Origin: Batrachochytrium dendrobatidis JAM81
Taxonomy: Eukaryota > Chytridiomycota > Chytridiomycetes > Rhizophydiales
Reading direction: 5' to 3'
Assembly (NCBI RefSeq): GCF_000203795.2
Contig: NW_006281100.1
Location: 1,447,099-1,511,098, forward strand
Length of the DNA stretch: 64,000 nucleotides
Under the pieces are notes generated by a model, which searched no databases, was not told the DNA's origin, and saw only the letters and a list, made by a program, of their open reading frames with translations. Of the stretch, positions 48,345-61,354 are shown piece after piece (positions within the stretch are counted from its first letter, which is position 1; each line of letters opens with the position of its first letter). The position numbers were made by a program, and so were the translations under genes.

Positions 48345-48602
48345 TTATTTGGCATCATCACTGAGGATTGCATATGAAATGGCTTGACATGATCTTGCAA
48401 GAAATTCTAATCTGTTATTTTTGTGATACACAACAGTGACTATTACAATGAATCTGTCAGATTCAGGATCTAAACGAGACCATAAACCTTGATAAGTTAT
48501 TCGGTTACGATGTGGTCCAAGGATGACATGCTTTAGCAAGTTGTCAAATGCATGCATTTTATTCGTATTGAAATTATATTTGATTGTTTCTACGTAAAAC
48601 AT
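48345..48602 (-). CDS. Small conserved-looking ORF, unknown function
   Basis: A single-exon frame of 85 residues with a genuine ATG at 48602. The composition is protein-like: NLLKHVILGPHRNRITYQG, WSRLDPESDRFIVIVTVVYH, FLARSCQAISYAILSDDAK, alternating amphipathic strands and helix. I do not recognise the family. It starts only 47 bp from the divergent focadhesin-like ATG (48650) and ends 115 bp upstream of the CFAP70 start on the same strand. It could be a separate small gene or an upstream coding exon. Confidence 0.45.
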   Translation of the reverse strand: MFYVETIKYNFNTNKMHAFDNLLKHVILGPHRNRITYQGLWSRLDPESDRFIVIVTVVYHKNNRLEFLARSCQAISYAILSDDAK

Positions 48603-48649
48603 TGAATATACGGACAGTCATCGTATAGCCAGAAACTGATTGATTGGCA

Positions 48650-51600
48650 ATGGCAGAGAGTGCAGTTCGTACAGGAAATAATAACAAGAATTCAGAACTA
48701 TGGCTAAAGCTTATTAGCAGCCATCTGTCTGTGCAACTGGCAGCTCTTGATACCATCAAGTCCAAGATTCAACAACTGTCACTTGATGATCCTAGACGAA
48801 CTGTTCTTATTGACAAAACACTATGGCCTGCAGTCACTGCCTTTGAGCACCACTCACTTCAGACTATTTCCAGTCATGTCTGTCTTGATCTAGTTTTTAA
48901 AACAGTGCTGGATTTGCAGGATATTCAACAACGGCTGCTGGCTGGAGTAGCTGTTGCACCTTCAGTTGCTCTGTTGTCGTGGGCAAGATTATTGATCAAA
49001 CTAATTGGTATTGATCTTGCTCGACATGTCGATACATACAGAGCATCTCTTGTTGAAAATATCAATGTTATTGAGAGCAGATACGATGTTCAAGGTGCCG
49101 ATATTCATCCATTTATAGTGGCTATTGCACAGCGGTCAGATATAGCTCCGTTCATTGTTCTGGCATACCGTGAAGAGCTAAAATCTCTACTGATTTTAGA
49201 TGGAACTGATTGTATTGAATCTGATGCAAATATGCTTGCCAACATTGCCACTCATCGTCCTTTTATTCATTATATGCTTTCATTGACTCTACACCAACCC
49301 AAAAGTGTTTTAGAGTTTCAGTTGCATATGCTAGATGCGCTTTTATCCACCATGATGGATATTCCAGCAACTTTTACTAGATCTAGCAACTATATCTTTG
49401 CAGTATTGATGGATCATGTTTTAGATTTCGCTTCTGTAACTCAAGAACACACTCTTGCGGGAATGTATCGCATCTGGCAATTCAACAAAGCTGTAGCCGA
49501 CCAATACTCACTGATTCAGCTGCTTTTGAATTGTATTATGCAACAATGGTGCACTTTCAGATCTATATCCACCAATGCTTCTGCGTTTCTATTCGCTATT
49601 ATCAACCAAACAGATGGATGCTTAAAAAATTCCGAGTGCGCTTGCATTATGTCTGTTGCATCGTTTATCCTTCTTGACATTACAGATGGAAGTTCACTTT
49701 CCATAATTGTTCAGCTGGTATCCAAAATATTTCAATCCGTGGACAAGTTTGATGTTGCTCTTGATCCCATATTTTTGGCCATTCTTTTTCCTTTGAATGC
49801 CATCATCCCGATTGTTGGAGCGCTGTATTCTTCCGACTCAAACAAGACTATATCTGATACACAGTCTCTGTTTGCTGGCATTATGAAAAAAGTATACCAT
49901 AGATTTACACATTTGGATAATGTCGATACAGAAGCGCAAAATGATAGTAGCAAACAAATCATTGCTACACTTTGTAAAGCACAGGCAAGCGCATCCTGCA
50001 TAGAGTACTCGCAAATACTTGGAGTTTCCATCAAGATCCTTTTACACGAAACACCATCTTCGTATTGGCATTCCGACACTTTGCCTGAGTTATCCATGTT
50101 GATGATTGGTTTTGGGATTTTTCATCCCAAATCTTCAATCAAATATGCATATCTGACACGTCTTGGCGGATTGATTCAAGACTCGCATAAACCGTATTTG
50201 ATGAAACTTTTTGCATCTATTATCTATATTTTAAAAGGCAAAATAGAGCCAGCAACAATGCATGCTATTATTACAAAAACGATTCCTGACCTGTCTGCAC
50301 GCAAAGATCCTTTTTTAACTAGCGCATGCATTCGGTTTGTGCTTACTTTATTGGCAGGTGAAAATCTCAACACATCGGCAGAGCTTGCCGGATTCGAGTC
50401 ATTAATACATATCTGTAACTCACAGCCGCGTATTTGGGCTCAAGTCAAAACGTATATATTTCAATGGCTTCAACGATTTAAAGGTAGTCAGGGTGGTGGC
50501 CGTATAAAAACTAAAGCCGAGATACGCATTCTACAAGATATCGAGGTTTTTATTTTGCAATCCGTCAGGTAATGCTTAATCTTGTCTGCACGACATTTAT
50601 ATCCAGCATCAACTGTTTTTTGTTTAATAATGTTTAAATCATTTTAAAATCCTAGTCAACTTTCAAAACAAAAACCGACACAATGTGGTTACGATTTGCT
50701 TCCATTTGTGATTCAGTACCTTCGACTTTCTTTTGCAAGCGTATCGGGCCAATCTATTGCATTACTGACAATATCACAGGCAATTCGCGACAATGTCTCG
50801 GCACCATTAACAACCTGGAATGTAGTGATGCAAAATTTTGTTTCAAATATCAAGCCAGATTGCCCACATTTGATTTTGGAGTCACTTTGCGATTACTATT
50901 CTACTGTTGGAGAAAAAATGCAGTTTAATGAGCAGTACATTGCGTTTGCATCAGAAATTTTAACCCTGCATCTGGTTCCACTGACTGTTTGTGCTGTTGA
51001 TAGTATTAAAAGTGCCGCTTTTCGAGCACTATCCAAGTTCCCTTCATCGGATGTGTATCCACTGCTTGGACTTCCGCAAGAATTTCTTACTTTTCAAATA
51101 CCTGATCAGCCAATTTTATCTGGACACCGTGACTTGCTGTGTAGTCTTATCGAGCACGAGTGCAGTACAATGCGCCGACCTGTATTCAAGGGTATTGCTT
51201 CAGCGGAAGGAGTAGTGGGAAACAGTAGTCAAGATACTCAGATGGATGCGCAAACTACACTGATTTCCAAGGTTTATACTATATGTTGTAGTCTCACAGA
51301 GATCTATGAATCCGCGAGATTTAGTAGCGCTGCTCGTGGCGGACTTGCATTCGCAGTTTTATTTTCAGCCAACAAAAAGGAATATGTCAAAAAAACGGTC
51401 AATTTTTCAAAGCTAGGTACTCATAGTTTAGAATTTTTCCAGGTTGGTAATGCAGCAATAAAAGATCTGGTGGTTACAGATTTTCCGCTTGCTCGATCTG
51501 AAGCAGTCGAAGCTTGGTGCACATTTTGGAGAAACAGCTTTGCTCAAACAGCCCGCTACATTATTGACCCTGAATCGACTATGCTTCCATTAGAAGCGAT

Positions 51601-54398
51601 TGAAACCCTTTTTGAGATGCTAATTGGTGAATTGGTGTTTGACCAGATCAAAGGCAGCAAAGCACCAGCAGTAGTGGCAAACAGCTTACTATCCGCTACA
51701 GGAGCCGTTCTTGCGGCACACGATCTGAATTTTGCATCTGCATGTAGCCAGGCTACGGCGCTTGTTGATCATTGTGTCGATCAACTTCAACAAAACACAT
51801 CACGTTCTGAAACTATAGCAACCCTTTTAACTTCGCTGTCATTCTTGGCACAGACTATTCATTTGAGCGATGGTGTTCGGCTCGAATGTATTTTAAATAT
51901 CATGTATTCGCATCTTCAACCTCTACCTGATATATCTGATGATGAAAAAATCATTTCATTGTCAGCAGGCGTTGGTTTATCTAGAGTTATTCATCATATT
52001 CTTACACTCCCCACGGCATTCAGTCAAGGCAAAATCAACGAAATTTTGATGCAATACGTTCAACTACTAGATTCCTCTCTCCCGTGGAACGTTGGTGTAG
52101 CCATGGGATGGTATGCACTATTATCTAGCAGTGCATATGATGATATTGTGGAGTGTATTGGTAGTGTGTGTTTAGAAAACGTCATCGCCGTTTCGGTAGA
52201 GCGAGTTCAAACATTTTCTGAATCTCCACAAGCAACACTCGAAAGTTTAACAGATGGTCATTCATTTGTTGCTGTTCTTTGGGTATTATCAGCAACTGCT
52301 CCACATTATCCCGAGATGTTGATCAATTTTGATTATCTTGCACTATTAAGTAAATTTCAGCGTCATATTCAAAGCGATGTAAGTTATTTTAACCAATAGT
52401 AACACTTGGTATTGAATTAGTTGTTTTGTATTTGTTACTTACACTCACATGGCAATACATTTTGGATTTTCGCACTACTAGAGAAAGTTTGAATTTTTTC
52501 TGCCGCATGTTCTTTTTGCTTACAACCATGAGATTGCACGTTTAGCTCGACTAAGTAATGGTGCATCGGCATCTATAATGGCTGATACACTCAACTATAC
52601 ACTAGAACTATGTCAATCGACAAACAATCTTGCGTCTCTCCGCCAAGCTTATATCCAGTCTCTCGGACCTCTTCTTGGAACTAGTTTTTCATTTGAGCTG
52701 GACTTGCGTGCATCGTCTCTAAACGTTGCTCAGCTGTTGGAAGTGTCAAAAAAGCTTTATGAGTTGTTGATATCTCGCGACGATGCCAAAGTTTTGAGAT
52801 TATGTGGATGGACAGTTGGTTCTATACTATGGTCTCTTGGATACGCTTTGGATAGCGACGGCACACGTTCTGTGCGACGTCGTGAACCACGCACTTACCA
52901 CCGCCTAAATGTGAATTCTTCGTTTTTACGTGGTATTCACGACAGACTTCAAAGATCTATTTTCGAAAAGGGTATGCCTGAAACATTGTGCCGACACTTT
53001 GTTCTCTATGATTTTTTCTTATTTTAACTCTATATTCTACGTCTTTGTACTGTAGATATTGATATCTCTCTCACATTAATGAATGTTATGGTTCGTGTCG
53101 AATCAGCCTTGCCATTGACTGATTGGTCTCCACTGTTTGAGGGTCTGATAAACCTTGATGAGTCGCTTCGAATGCCGATTTTGCTTTTATCACGAAAGCA
53201 ATCTCAGCATGACTCGTCGAAATGTTTTTCAGATTTTTTTACCAGCCAGCTGAAAATAATTGCACTATCTCTCTCATCACTTTCAGCGGAAAGTTTACCA
53301 AATCATTTACGTTTTATTGAATTTGCTTGTTCTTTTGAAAGCATTTCTACTTTGCTTAAGCTTGGCGGGATTCAAAGTGATACCACTTCACTAGTAACTG
53401 TCAAGAGTACAATTTCCGTTTCTAGTGCAAGAATATTGGATATTTTGACACCACTGTTGCGATACCTTTATTTAGTGGAGCAGGAAGTTGAAAACACATG
53501 GCAGATTACTGTTGCGGAAGCTATTATAAAAACGCTGCCTGCGCAATCCACTCGATCTTTACTTCACCGAGATATTGCACGTCTCGCTTTGCAGCTTTTG
53601 GAGGAAGACCATAGCATTGTGCAAACTGATTCTAGCGCAAAGGCCACATGCTATCTCGTTGAATGTGTACTGACTGATAGCTCATGTACCGAGACACTGA
53701 TTCGTCGTTTGGATGGATATGCTTTAAACCCTTCAACACGGCGTTTGTGGATTCTTGGATCAGTGGTTGTCTTGGCATCATCTGCCAATCAATCAGAAGG
53801 CATATTTATTAAAGCTCTCAAGAATGCGTTTTTGGAAGGATGCCCAAACACGGTTACTGCGTGTGTACACAGTTTGCTGACGGTGGTCTCCATCAAAGCA
53901 GTTGAAAAGCAAATTGTGATGGATTGGATCAGTAAAATGTTGGATGTAGCAATTCTTTTAGCCATCTCTTGTGGATCCAACACAGCAAGTCTGAGTGCTC
54001 TCCATGCCATTTGGAACTACGCGATTTCTGGACTGTTATCGCTAGGTTGGGGATCTTTGAGCATAAAGTCTGTTGCTACTGATCTGAATTCTTCAAATGT
54101 GATGGAATTGAATTCCATATTAAAAGAATTTGTCTTGGTTCTTGTACCTGTTGATGCATGGCCTCAAATCAAATACGAAGCAATCAATATTTTCCAACGA
54201 TTGCTGCTTGATGCCCATAAAAGCCATACTCTTACCACGAGTCTTCAAGTCTCTGGTGTCAATAAGCGGCTGGTAACCTTGTTGAATTGTATAACGACTT
54301 CTGCATCTTCCATTTCAAAAAGTGTCATTGAAAAAGAGGATGTCGACTCGTCCTTTATTGGCCCACTTGTTTGTGTTTTGAAACGACTTACCGCTTAA
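48650..54398 (+). CDS. Focadhesin-like giant helical-repeat (HEAT/ARM-type) protein
   Basis: Four exons, 48650-50568, 50656-52378, 52482-52971 and 53056-54398, join without phase conflict to 1824 residues, close to human focadhesin (1801). The whole protein is alternating amphipathic helices with HEAT-like spacing and no catalytic motif, signal peptide or membrane segment. Resemblance to focadhesin (FOCAD) is in overall plan and in stretches such as the N-terminal repeat array and the ARGGLAFAVLF and SAGVGLSRVIHHI segments, not in a single diagnostic motif. FOCAD stabilises the SKI RNA-decay complex in animals and is missing from yeasts. Another large helical-repeat family (for example a GCN1- or importin-like protein) is not excluded. 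It converges with the tRNA ligase gene 205 bp away. Confidence 0.55.
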
Positions 54399-54603
54399 TG
54401 TCTGGTCTGTTTTAAATCCACAGCAATATATATCGGATTGCCTTATCTAGACTCTATACACTATTTGATATAAATACACTTTAATAAGCGAGTATGTTTA
54501 TTAGCTTTTGATGAATAAATTGCAAGAAAAATCACAATGCTAGTGACATATACATTCATGTCTATGCAAATCGCAATCAACAAGCAAAAAATGTAGTCAA
54601 ATA

Positions 54604-57583
54604 TTAAAACATTCCTTCAAGTGTTCCATTTAGCACAATTTCTGTGGGAAACGTTAATGTATGGATTTCCAAAGAAGTGGAGCCACTGTTTGCAAGTTCG
54701 AGCATCAGATTGCTCTTGACATGTTTTACAGAGTTGTTAATTGTTGCAACAGTAATATGCGGGATTTTGTTGCTACAAGGCATTTCTGGATAAGTTCCAG
54801 TCACTTCAATTGCCATAAGCATGCCATCCCATGCAATTTTTTTGATACATACTTGAACAGGCTGCATAGGGGAGAATAGATATTTATCAGCATCGCCAAG
54901 AGTAAGCGCGTCGATTTGGCTGTTCGGCTCTGACTTCAATGAAGCCGAGCCATTTATTTTCCCATTAATAGCAGTACGATACCACCACTCTAGATATCTG
55001 TTGTATATATCCCCCGTGTTTTGAAATCCAAGCGTAACATGCCACCCATTTTTCCTATGGGCATCAACTCGTCCGCTTTTCACCAATTTAGACCAAAATC
55101 CATCCAAAGCCAATTTAGAATCACTGAATAGTGTTTCTAAAATTGGTTCCAGATCTTCAGCAATTTTGATGGCAAAATACCGAGGTCGCTTTTTTTTGGG
55201 TAGGCCAGAGATATTAAGATTTTGAGTCAGAGAAACTAAATTGGCGTCGGTAGATTCGGGCAGAGTGTTTTTTGGCCGGTTATTAATGGATTGTGCAGCT
55301 GATGATATAGAGGCCAAAGATTGATTAGCTGGAAGTTTGTATTCTAAAGCAAATTGAACTGATGATACCATATCCGATGGATCCGGAGATTTCCATCCAA
55401 GTGCTTGAATAATCAACTCGGCATTTTGAGCTACAGAGTTTTTGACATTAAGAGATATAACTTGATCAAACATGGAGTCGGCTGGATTCAACCTATCAAA
55501 ACGTGATCGTTTGTTGACAAACCCATGAATTATGCCGCGCAACTTTGGATCTTTTGAAGTCAATGTTTGGTGATTGTCACCTCTGAAAATCAAGCAATTA
55601 GAGTTTTCTATCAGCATAATCAAAAATCATTTCTATAGTAATCAAACATAGTATCACTGCATTTAAACTACCTGCTATTGATTCGATTGGTAGTGAGACG
55701 GATCAGCTCGTTTTTGTCAGCCTTTTCCACACCCCAGTCTAATGCAACCAACTTTCCATTTGGATATGCCCCCCTAAACGAGATTGACAACTTTTCACGA
55801 TGTTGATAGAGATGATTGTTGCGATCAGCAAACACAATGTCTTTGGTTTTGAATGAATTGATAACCTTGGCTAGAAAAAGCGAAGCAGTCCCCTTTTTTG
55901 ATTTGATATCATCACTTTGAACGTGCTCTATTGGGAACATGTTTGCTAGCGCCCGTGCAAGAGTAGTCTTTCCTATCCCAACAGTCGCAATAGGCACCAA
56001 TAAAATCTTTTGATTTGCACTGTCAATACCATTCAAAGAAATCGAGGTAGAACCATTAGTTCCTGTGGATGGAAGCAGACTTGCATGTTCTGTTTGGACA
56101 TAACTCTCATTAGCAAGTTTCAATATCTCACTGCCACAGATACTTTTCAGTCCTTGTTCACGTAAAAACAAGTTGCGAGTGTAAATAATTCCCTTCATCT
56201 GAGTATACTTGGCAAACAAATGCGGTTTCTCTTTACGCTTATTAACCACCCATGCCATGTAATTTCCTGTGAGTGCATGACGCGGCGTGAAGCGATCTGC
56301 TCGACCATGTAAAATAGCCATTGTAGCTTCACGCCATTCGCGGAACATAAGATAAGGCTCATCATACTTGATTTTAAATAGATAAGTCGCTTGCTGCGAT
56401 GTTTTGCTCAAACCGTGCGTATTTAGTTGACTGCGTACAACAAACCCTTCAATCGGACGACCTTTATAGCTTCCTGTCTTTCCACATTCCTCTGCCAGTG
56501 CACGAATATCTATTGTATCAAGCCAATAAATATGTGATTAGAGTTGGTGATCGATTGATTGGTACAGTAGACTCCATCAGTAATATACAAGCATCAATGG
56601 CATATTACCTGCTACAGTATCTCTGATTAGAAATTCAACCAGAAAGAATCCAAATCTTTTTGCAAACACTGAAAGTCTTTCAACACTCCAAGTGATAAAT
56701 TCGGGAGTGTTTTGATTGATTCCATGCAAATACAGACCACGACGGTCAGGTGGATACTCCAAAATATGCTCTTCAAACTCGTCATCGGCAAGCTTAAATT
56801 ACAAGAAACAATTAGTCTTGATGTTGATGCGCCTGAACATAGTAGATTCCAGCTATTGGGTACTAATTTAACATGTCTAGACATCAATCCATACCTCAAA
56901 CACAGCAGTTATGTTGTGTTCTGTAAGAAACTCGGCCAATTCCTTGCGAGTTGAACCAGACTGTTTTAAATGGGTATCCAGCCATCTTTCTCCCATGTCT
57001 GCATGAGACGGAGCTTCTCGGTTTGAATCCTTGGATGGACCCAATGCATGCTTGGATGTAACTAAAATATGGCCCTCGACTGCAGCTATAAATATAATAC
57101 ATCCGTTCTCCTTGAGTGTGATCTCATACGGACCGACAGCATTTTTTTCAATATAGTCCCATGTAGTGGTAGGGACTTCTCCGACTAATCAGCAGTGGAA
57201 TTGAGTAAAACAAAGAGTCTTGATTTAGTCCAATTGCTCAATGACATATTTTAGAATACAACCATAACTCTTGAGCCATACATACCATTGAAAAACTTGT
57301 CGTATCCACGAGCAACAATCATCCAGCTTCCAGGCACATCTGGGACTTGTCTTACAAACAAGCCTCTAGCCTGCACAGGCAAGACGTCACTATGCTTTTT
57401 GAATGCCCACTCAACGCAGCTGTACGAGTAGATGGGGATATGCACATCAGGTTCTGGTCTAAAGTCATACTGATTACAGCTAGCGAGGGATTTGGATCTT
57501 GTCAGACCATTTATACCCTTTTGAATATTTTTAAAAGCATCTACCATAGCATTGGTGGATTGATACGAAGACGTGCTGCTCAT
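54604..57583 (-). CDS. TRL1: Fungal-type tRNA ligase (Trl1: ligase-kinase-cyclic phosphodiesterase)
   Basis: This multi-exon gene encodes a tripartite RNA repair enzyme that joins tRNA exons (and, in many fungi, HAC1 mRNA) after endonuclease cleavage. The N-terminal adenylyltransferase shows ARGLFVRQ, MIVARGYDKFFN, the nucleotidyl-lysine motif LKENGCIIFIAA, VTSKHALG and RRGLYLHGIN. The central kinase has a P-loop, VGIGKTTLARAL, followed by FPIEHVQSDDI and FADRNNHLYQHR. The C-terminal 2H phosphodiesterase has both HxT motifs, GWHVTLGF and IPHITVATI. The start is the ATG at 57583; an upstream in-frame TTG is ignored. The three-domain order is that of fungal Trl1 and differs from the animal RtcB pathway. 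Confidence 0.94.
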
Positions 57584-58079
57584 GTTGCGACTGGATGAAA
57601 TGGCTTGGGATCGCAAGTGATAAACTGACGGTTTTTATAGTAATTTGGCTTATTACCAAATCCCAACTCAACCAGAAAACTGTTTACACCTGGCTAGCTA
57701 CGCCACAAGTGACTTTGTCGACTCGGATGAGTCGATCGATCGTATTCAGTTATTAGAATATTCGCACAGCTTCGATGTCTCACGAAACCTTGTTTATTCT
57801 TCAACTCAAACCATTAGAAAGTTGACTGTACAGCTGAAGTTTAGTACTGGTAAAAGAAAGTATTTAAGCTTCACTATTCTTGTTCTACTTGGTAGCCTTG
57901 CTTACAAGTGACTATCTCAATTGTGATCAAGAATACCTCTGAATAAAAATACTACAGGTCAAGCAAGTGGGATTTGAAAAATTAAACTATTCAGATATTA
58001 ACGAGAAGGAAAGGGATTTCAAATATAAGCTAGCATGATGGCTAGAGGCAGTATAGTTTGGCTTGATCAGCAGTCTAGT
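57584..58079. other. Intergenic region, tRNA ligase start to Rap-GAP end
   Basis: About 500 bp. An 88-codon plus-strand frame (57645-57911) has no internal ATG in frame and no recognisable domain. I see no element copy. It should contain the tRNA ligase promoter and the Rap-GAP 3' UTR. Confidence 0.35.
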
Positions 58080-60709
58080 TTAACCAAGAAACTTTACTGC
58101 AATATCGTACAAGAGAACCGATCTGGTACGTGATAACTTTGGTGCAAAGCTGGGTGCTTTATAACTTGCTCTCTCAGCATTAACAACTAATAAATTACCA
58201 ATAAGCATTTTAGTAATTTAGAAGCAATTAAAATATGCAATGTGAAATTCTCTTGAATAGTATATTGCATGCATATGTTCTATTACACTACTTACGCTTA
58301 TGGAGGAAAAAGTCTCTTGACATTGCATCCATCTGAATAAGCGGCGGATCTGGTATTTCAGGCAAAAACGATGGAACGCCAGCCTTGCTGGCAATTTGAA
58401 TTCTATCAAACAAGCATCTTTGTCAGTATACAATTTAAGCAACCAAGTTCCACAAGTATATACTACCTATATCCTTCCTCTTCGGGAGTTACCAAAGCAA
58501 CAACATGGTTTTGATGTGAAGTAATACTAGAAAGATCAAACGCAGTCTTTTCATCTTGAAAAATTATCATGACAATGTCGTTTCCAATATGCCTTTTTCG
58601 TTCCAACTGTTGCTTGTCTTCGGGTTTGTGAGGGAGGAGCGTGGCAACATGGTACATGATCTCATATCCTTGCCATTTGGTATACACTGACTGGATTCCT
58701 GTATTATTGGCTATTATGTTTAAACACCAATATATGAAAATTCAATTAAACGTCTGAATTCAGCAGATGTGGCACATTTATACAAAAGTTTAAAATGCAA
58801 CCACTTACCTCCAGAAACATCTAAACCAGCACGATAACCTCTCCATCCACTCAACTCGATCGTTTCACCAAGAAAAGTCAAAAACTTTTTGTAAGCAGGG
58901 GATGCGTTTTCTGAATAGTATCAATAATTAGCAAAGCTGTTTAAAATCAATGCAGTATTTAGATAGTATTGATAGGCTTGAATCATACCATGAGTATTGC
59001 ATAATGCATGCTCTTCAGTTGTTTGACCACTAGAAATATATTCCACGCCAAATTTATACGAACGAATAACTTGGCGTTCTTCCATGGATAACAGTTCAGA
59101 TGGAAGACTAGAGTCTTTACATAGCTTGAGAAAATGAGATGGAACAGTATATCCCATCGAGGATATGATGTTTTCTAAAGTGGGGGATAGTCCAAAAAGC
59201 TTTCGCATCGTGCTTCTCTGAACTTTGACTATAGCAACAGAGAGTCGTTCTGTACCAAGATTTGATCGAATCAGTGCCTTGTATATCGTACCGTCCTTGG
59301 CTAGCGAAATGGCCAATGGCCCGCGCGGCGAATCTGGCGCAAGATAGTTTTGGTGGACTAGTATGGATTCAGAAATCAAACAGTCGCATCCAAGGCCAGA
59401 TATAAAAGTCAGTTTGTATATATTTTTAAAAATAAAGCTTACTAGTTTGAGATTATGATAGGTGTGTTTAAACAGTAATATGCAATGGGCGTTGCAAGCC
59501 ATTAGCCATTACTGGCATTTAAAACAGGTATATTCACGTAAAATGAATCACTAGACAGGGAAACCAAAGTGCATAAACAGCCAGTCATGAATGATTGATA
59601 CCAATTGCCACTACATTTACTGGACAACACTGTGTCCTGAACTCTAGTTGATTGGTCTTTGCTTATTTTTGTATAAGCAACTGAACAAATACTCGCATTG
59701 CAGGTTCAATAAATTCCACTTGTTCAATCTCTTTCCATCCAATCCAAATATTGGGTGATTGCATGGAAACAACAGTTGCATTCCTAGACTGCAACATTTG
59801 TCCTTTTAACCACACATGCATCTGTCAGGATCCAACAATAAGCTTGTACAGACTCGAAAACAATCAAATCCAATATCTGGATTGCAATGCATGAATCTGG
59901 TTTCAAACTTGGTGATCGTACAACGTATGGCTACACCAAAAAAGAAAGAGCAGGTTTAAAAGGAATAATTTGATTGTGCATCACATGATGGACGCTATGT
60001 TTAGAAGAGTTGAGGCTATTAAAGAAGCAATATAGTCAACTTTTAGTAGGAAAGCACAGTGAATAGCTGACCATTGTCTATTTCAAAACAGTCACTGCAA
60101 GATACAAGTGTTCCATTTTGAACGAGTGTTCAATACGGGAGGCGCGCATCACCATCCTGCAATATGAATATCAAGCACAATTGCCAACCAAAATATCGTC
60201 AAAATCATGCTGTGTACTTGGTAGGCGATAAGCTAGTCACCCCATCCCAATATTTTAGCAAGCACTCTATAAGGTGCTCTACACAGTACCTATATACCAC
60301 ATCTAGTTTGACCCGTATAAGATATATCATGGGAGCGCGATGAGATGTCTATAATAGTGGTGCCTGGTCATTTACCTTTGCCAAGAAAATTATCCCTATA
60401 CCATAGAACGTCCTTTTCACTCTCTTGCAAGAGGGATTCTTGAACTCCAGTTACTCGTGCATTAGGGTTTTCGGTCAGTATTTTCCAGTCTGATTTTCCA
60501 ACTGATGCGGACATCAGGTTCGATAGTAGCTTACTGGATTTAAGTTTGCTCTTTTTGGATGTTGATTCTATCAGCTGAGCAAAACACGCTAAACGCCTTT
60601 TTGGCTGATAGTGTTGCAGGACAAATAAGATATTTGACCAAATGGCGTCAAGCATGACATTAGTGGCTGTTTCTACATTTCGTGATGGTTCATGAATGGC
60701 AGCTTGCAA
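58080..60709 (-). CDS. Rap-GAP domain protein (5' end unresolved)
   Basis: Exons on the minus strand encode a GTPase-activating protein for Rap/Rheb-like GTPases. The N-terminal exon carries a helical region (MLDAIWSNILFVLQHY) and WYRDNFLGK, joining VHQNYLAPDSPRGPLAISL after a large intron. The catalytic domain has YKKFLTFLG..., VYTKWQGYEIMYHVATLLP and KRHIGNDIVMIIFQDE, where the Asn of GND is the catalytic 'Asn thumb'. It continues SHQNHVVALVTPE and ends with FLHKLVNAERASYKAPSFAPKLSRTRS, as in RapGAP/SIPA1 proteins. The intron from 60377 to about 59361 is over 1 kb because it contains element copy K. The first exon reads open past 60709; the nearest in-frame ATG is 60653, and upstream coding exons are possible. 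Confidence 0.82.
59525..60137. repeat. MITE-like element (family copy K) in Rap-GAP intron
   Basis: Begins CAGGTATATTCACGTAAAATG; the right side has GCAAGATACAAGTGTTCCATTTT but the last TIR bases are diverged. At about 610 bp it is the longest of the diverged copies and carries the full set of internal motifs (CCAATCCAAATATTGGGTGATTG, TTGGTGATCGTACAACGTATGG, GTGCATCACATGATGG, AGTAGGAAAGCACAGTGAAT). Confidence 0.8.
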
Positions 60710-61354
60710 CCGTCGCCACAGGTGATCAGCTCTTTAGATTTGCAGCAACATGCTGTATTGTTCCAGCATATAAAGTGAGGATTTTGAGTTCCGGGGGCTT
60801 TACTACGACTGGTGACAAAATTCAGTAAATTGCTATTACTAGGCGGAATATTGCCAAAATAAGCGACAATGAAAACAGTTTTGTATCCATCTACTCTGAA
60901 TCCCAATGGACTATTGGAATATAATTTTATTTAGACATTCAGTTCTGATAATATTCATATAGCAATGGCTATTCTAAACTTTGATCATTGTCAAATTATA
61001 GTGGGGCAGAAATAAGACTAGTGATCCATAGTACAAAAAAACTAGAGTATGATATCAGTTTGGTTATTCGTGGAGTGGTGCATTCACCAACAAATATCAA
61101 TATAAACTTGTTCGAATTGACACTGTAGCTACTCATGCATGCCACTTGCTCTATATATACCATGTCTTGATTTAATATCAAGCTGCATGCTTTATCGGAA
61201 TTGATATCAAATCATCATTAAATTTGCCAACGCTCATCGGTTTAATATCAAAGCATGTTTAATTTCAAGTGGTTTAAATCTAGCTTTAATTCAAAACCAG
61301 TCGAGTGTACATCGCAGATAGAGACTTGAAATGAACTATTCTCACGATATACAG
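60710..61354. other. Rap-GAP upstream / OTU1 downstream region
   Basis: About 645 bp. A minus-strand frame at 60673-60906 is open just upstream of the Rap-GAP first exon and could contain a further 5' exon, but I could not find a phase-consistent splice. The remainder is AT-rich; around 61180-61260 the phrase ATATCAA recurs four times in phrases such as TTTAATATCAAGC and GTTTAATATCAAAGC. Confidence 0.35.

Noticed and set aside
57645..57911. 88-codon plus-strand ORF upstream of the tRNA ligase
   Set aside because: No in-frame ATG, no domain, and the possible downstream exon gives only a few residues before a stop.
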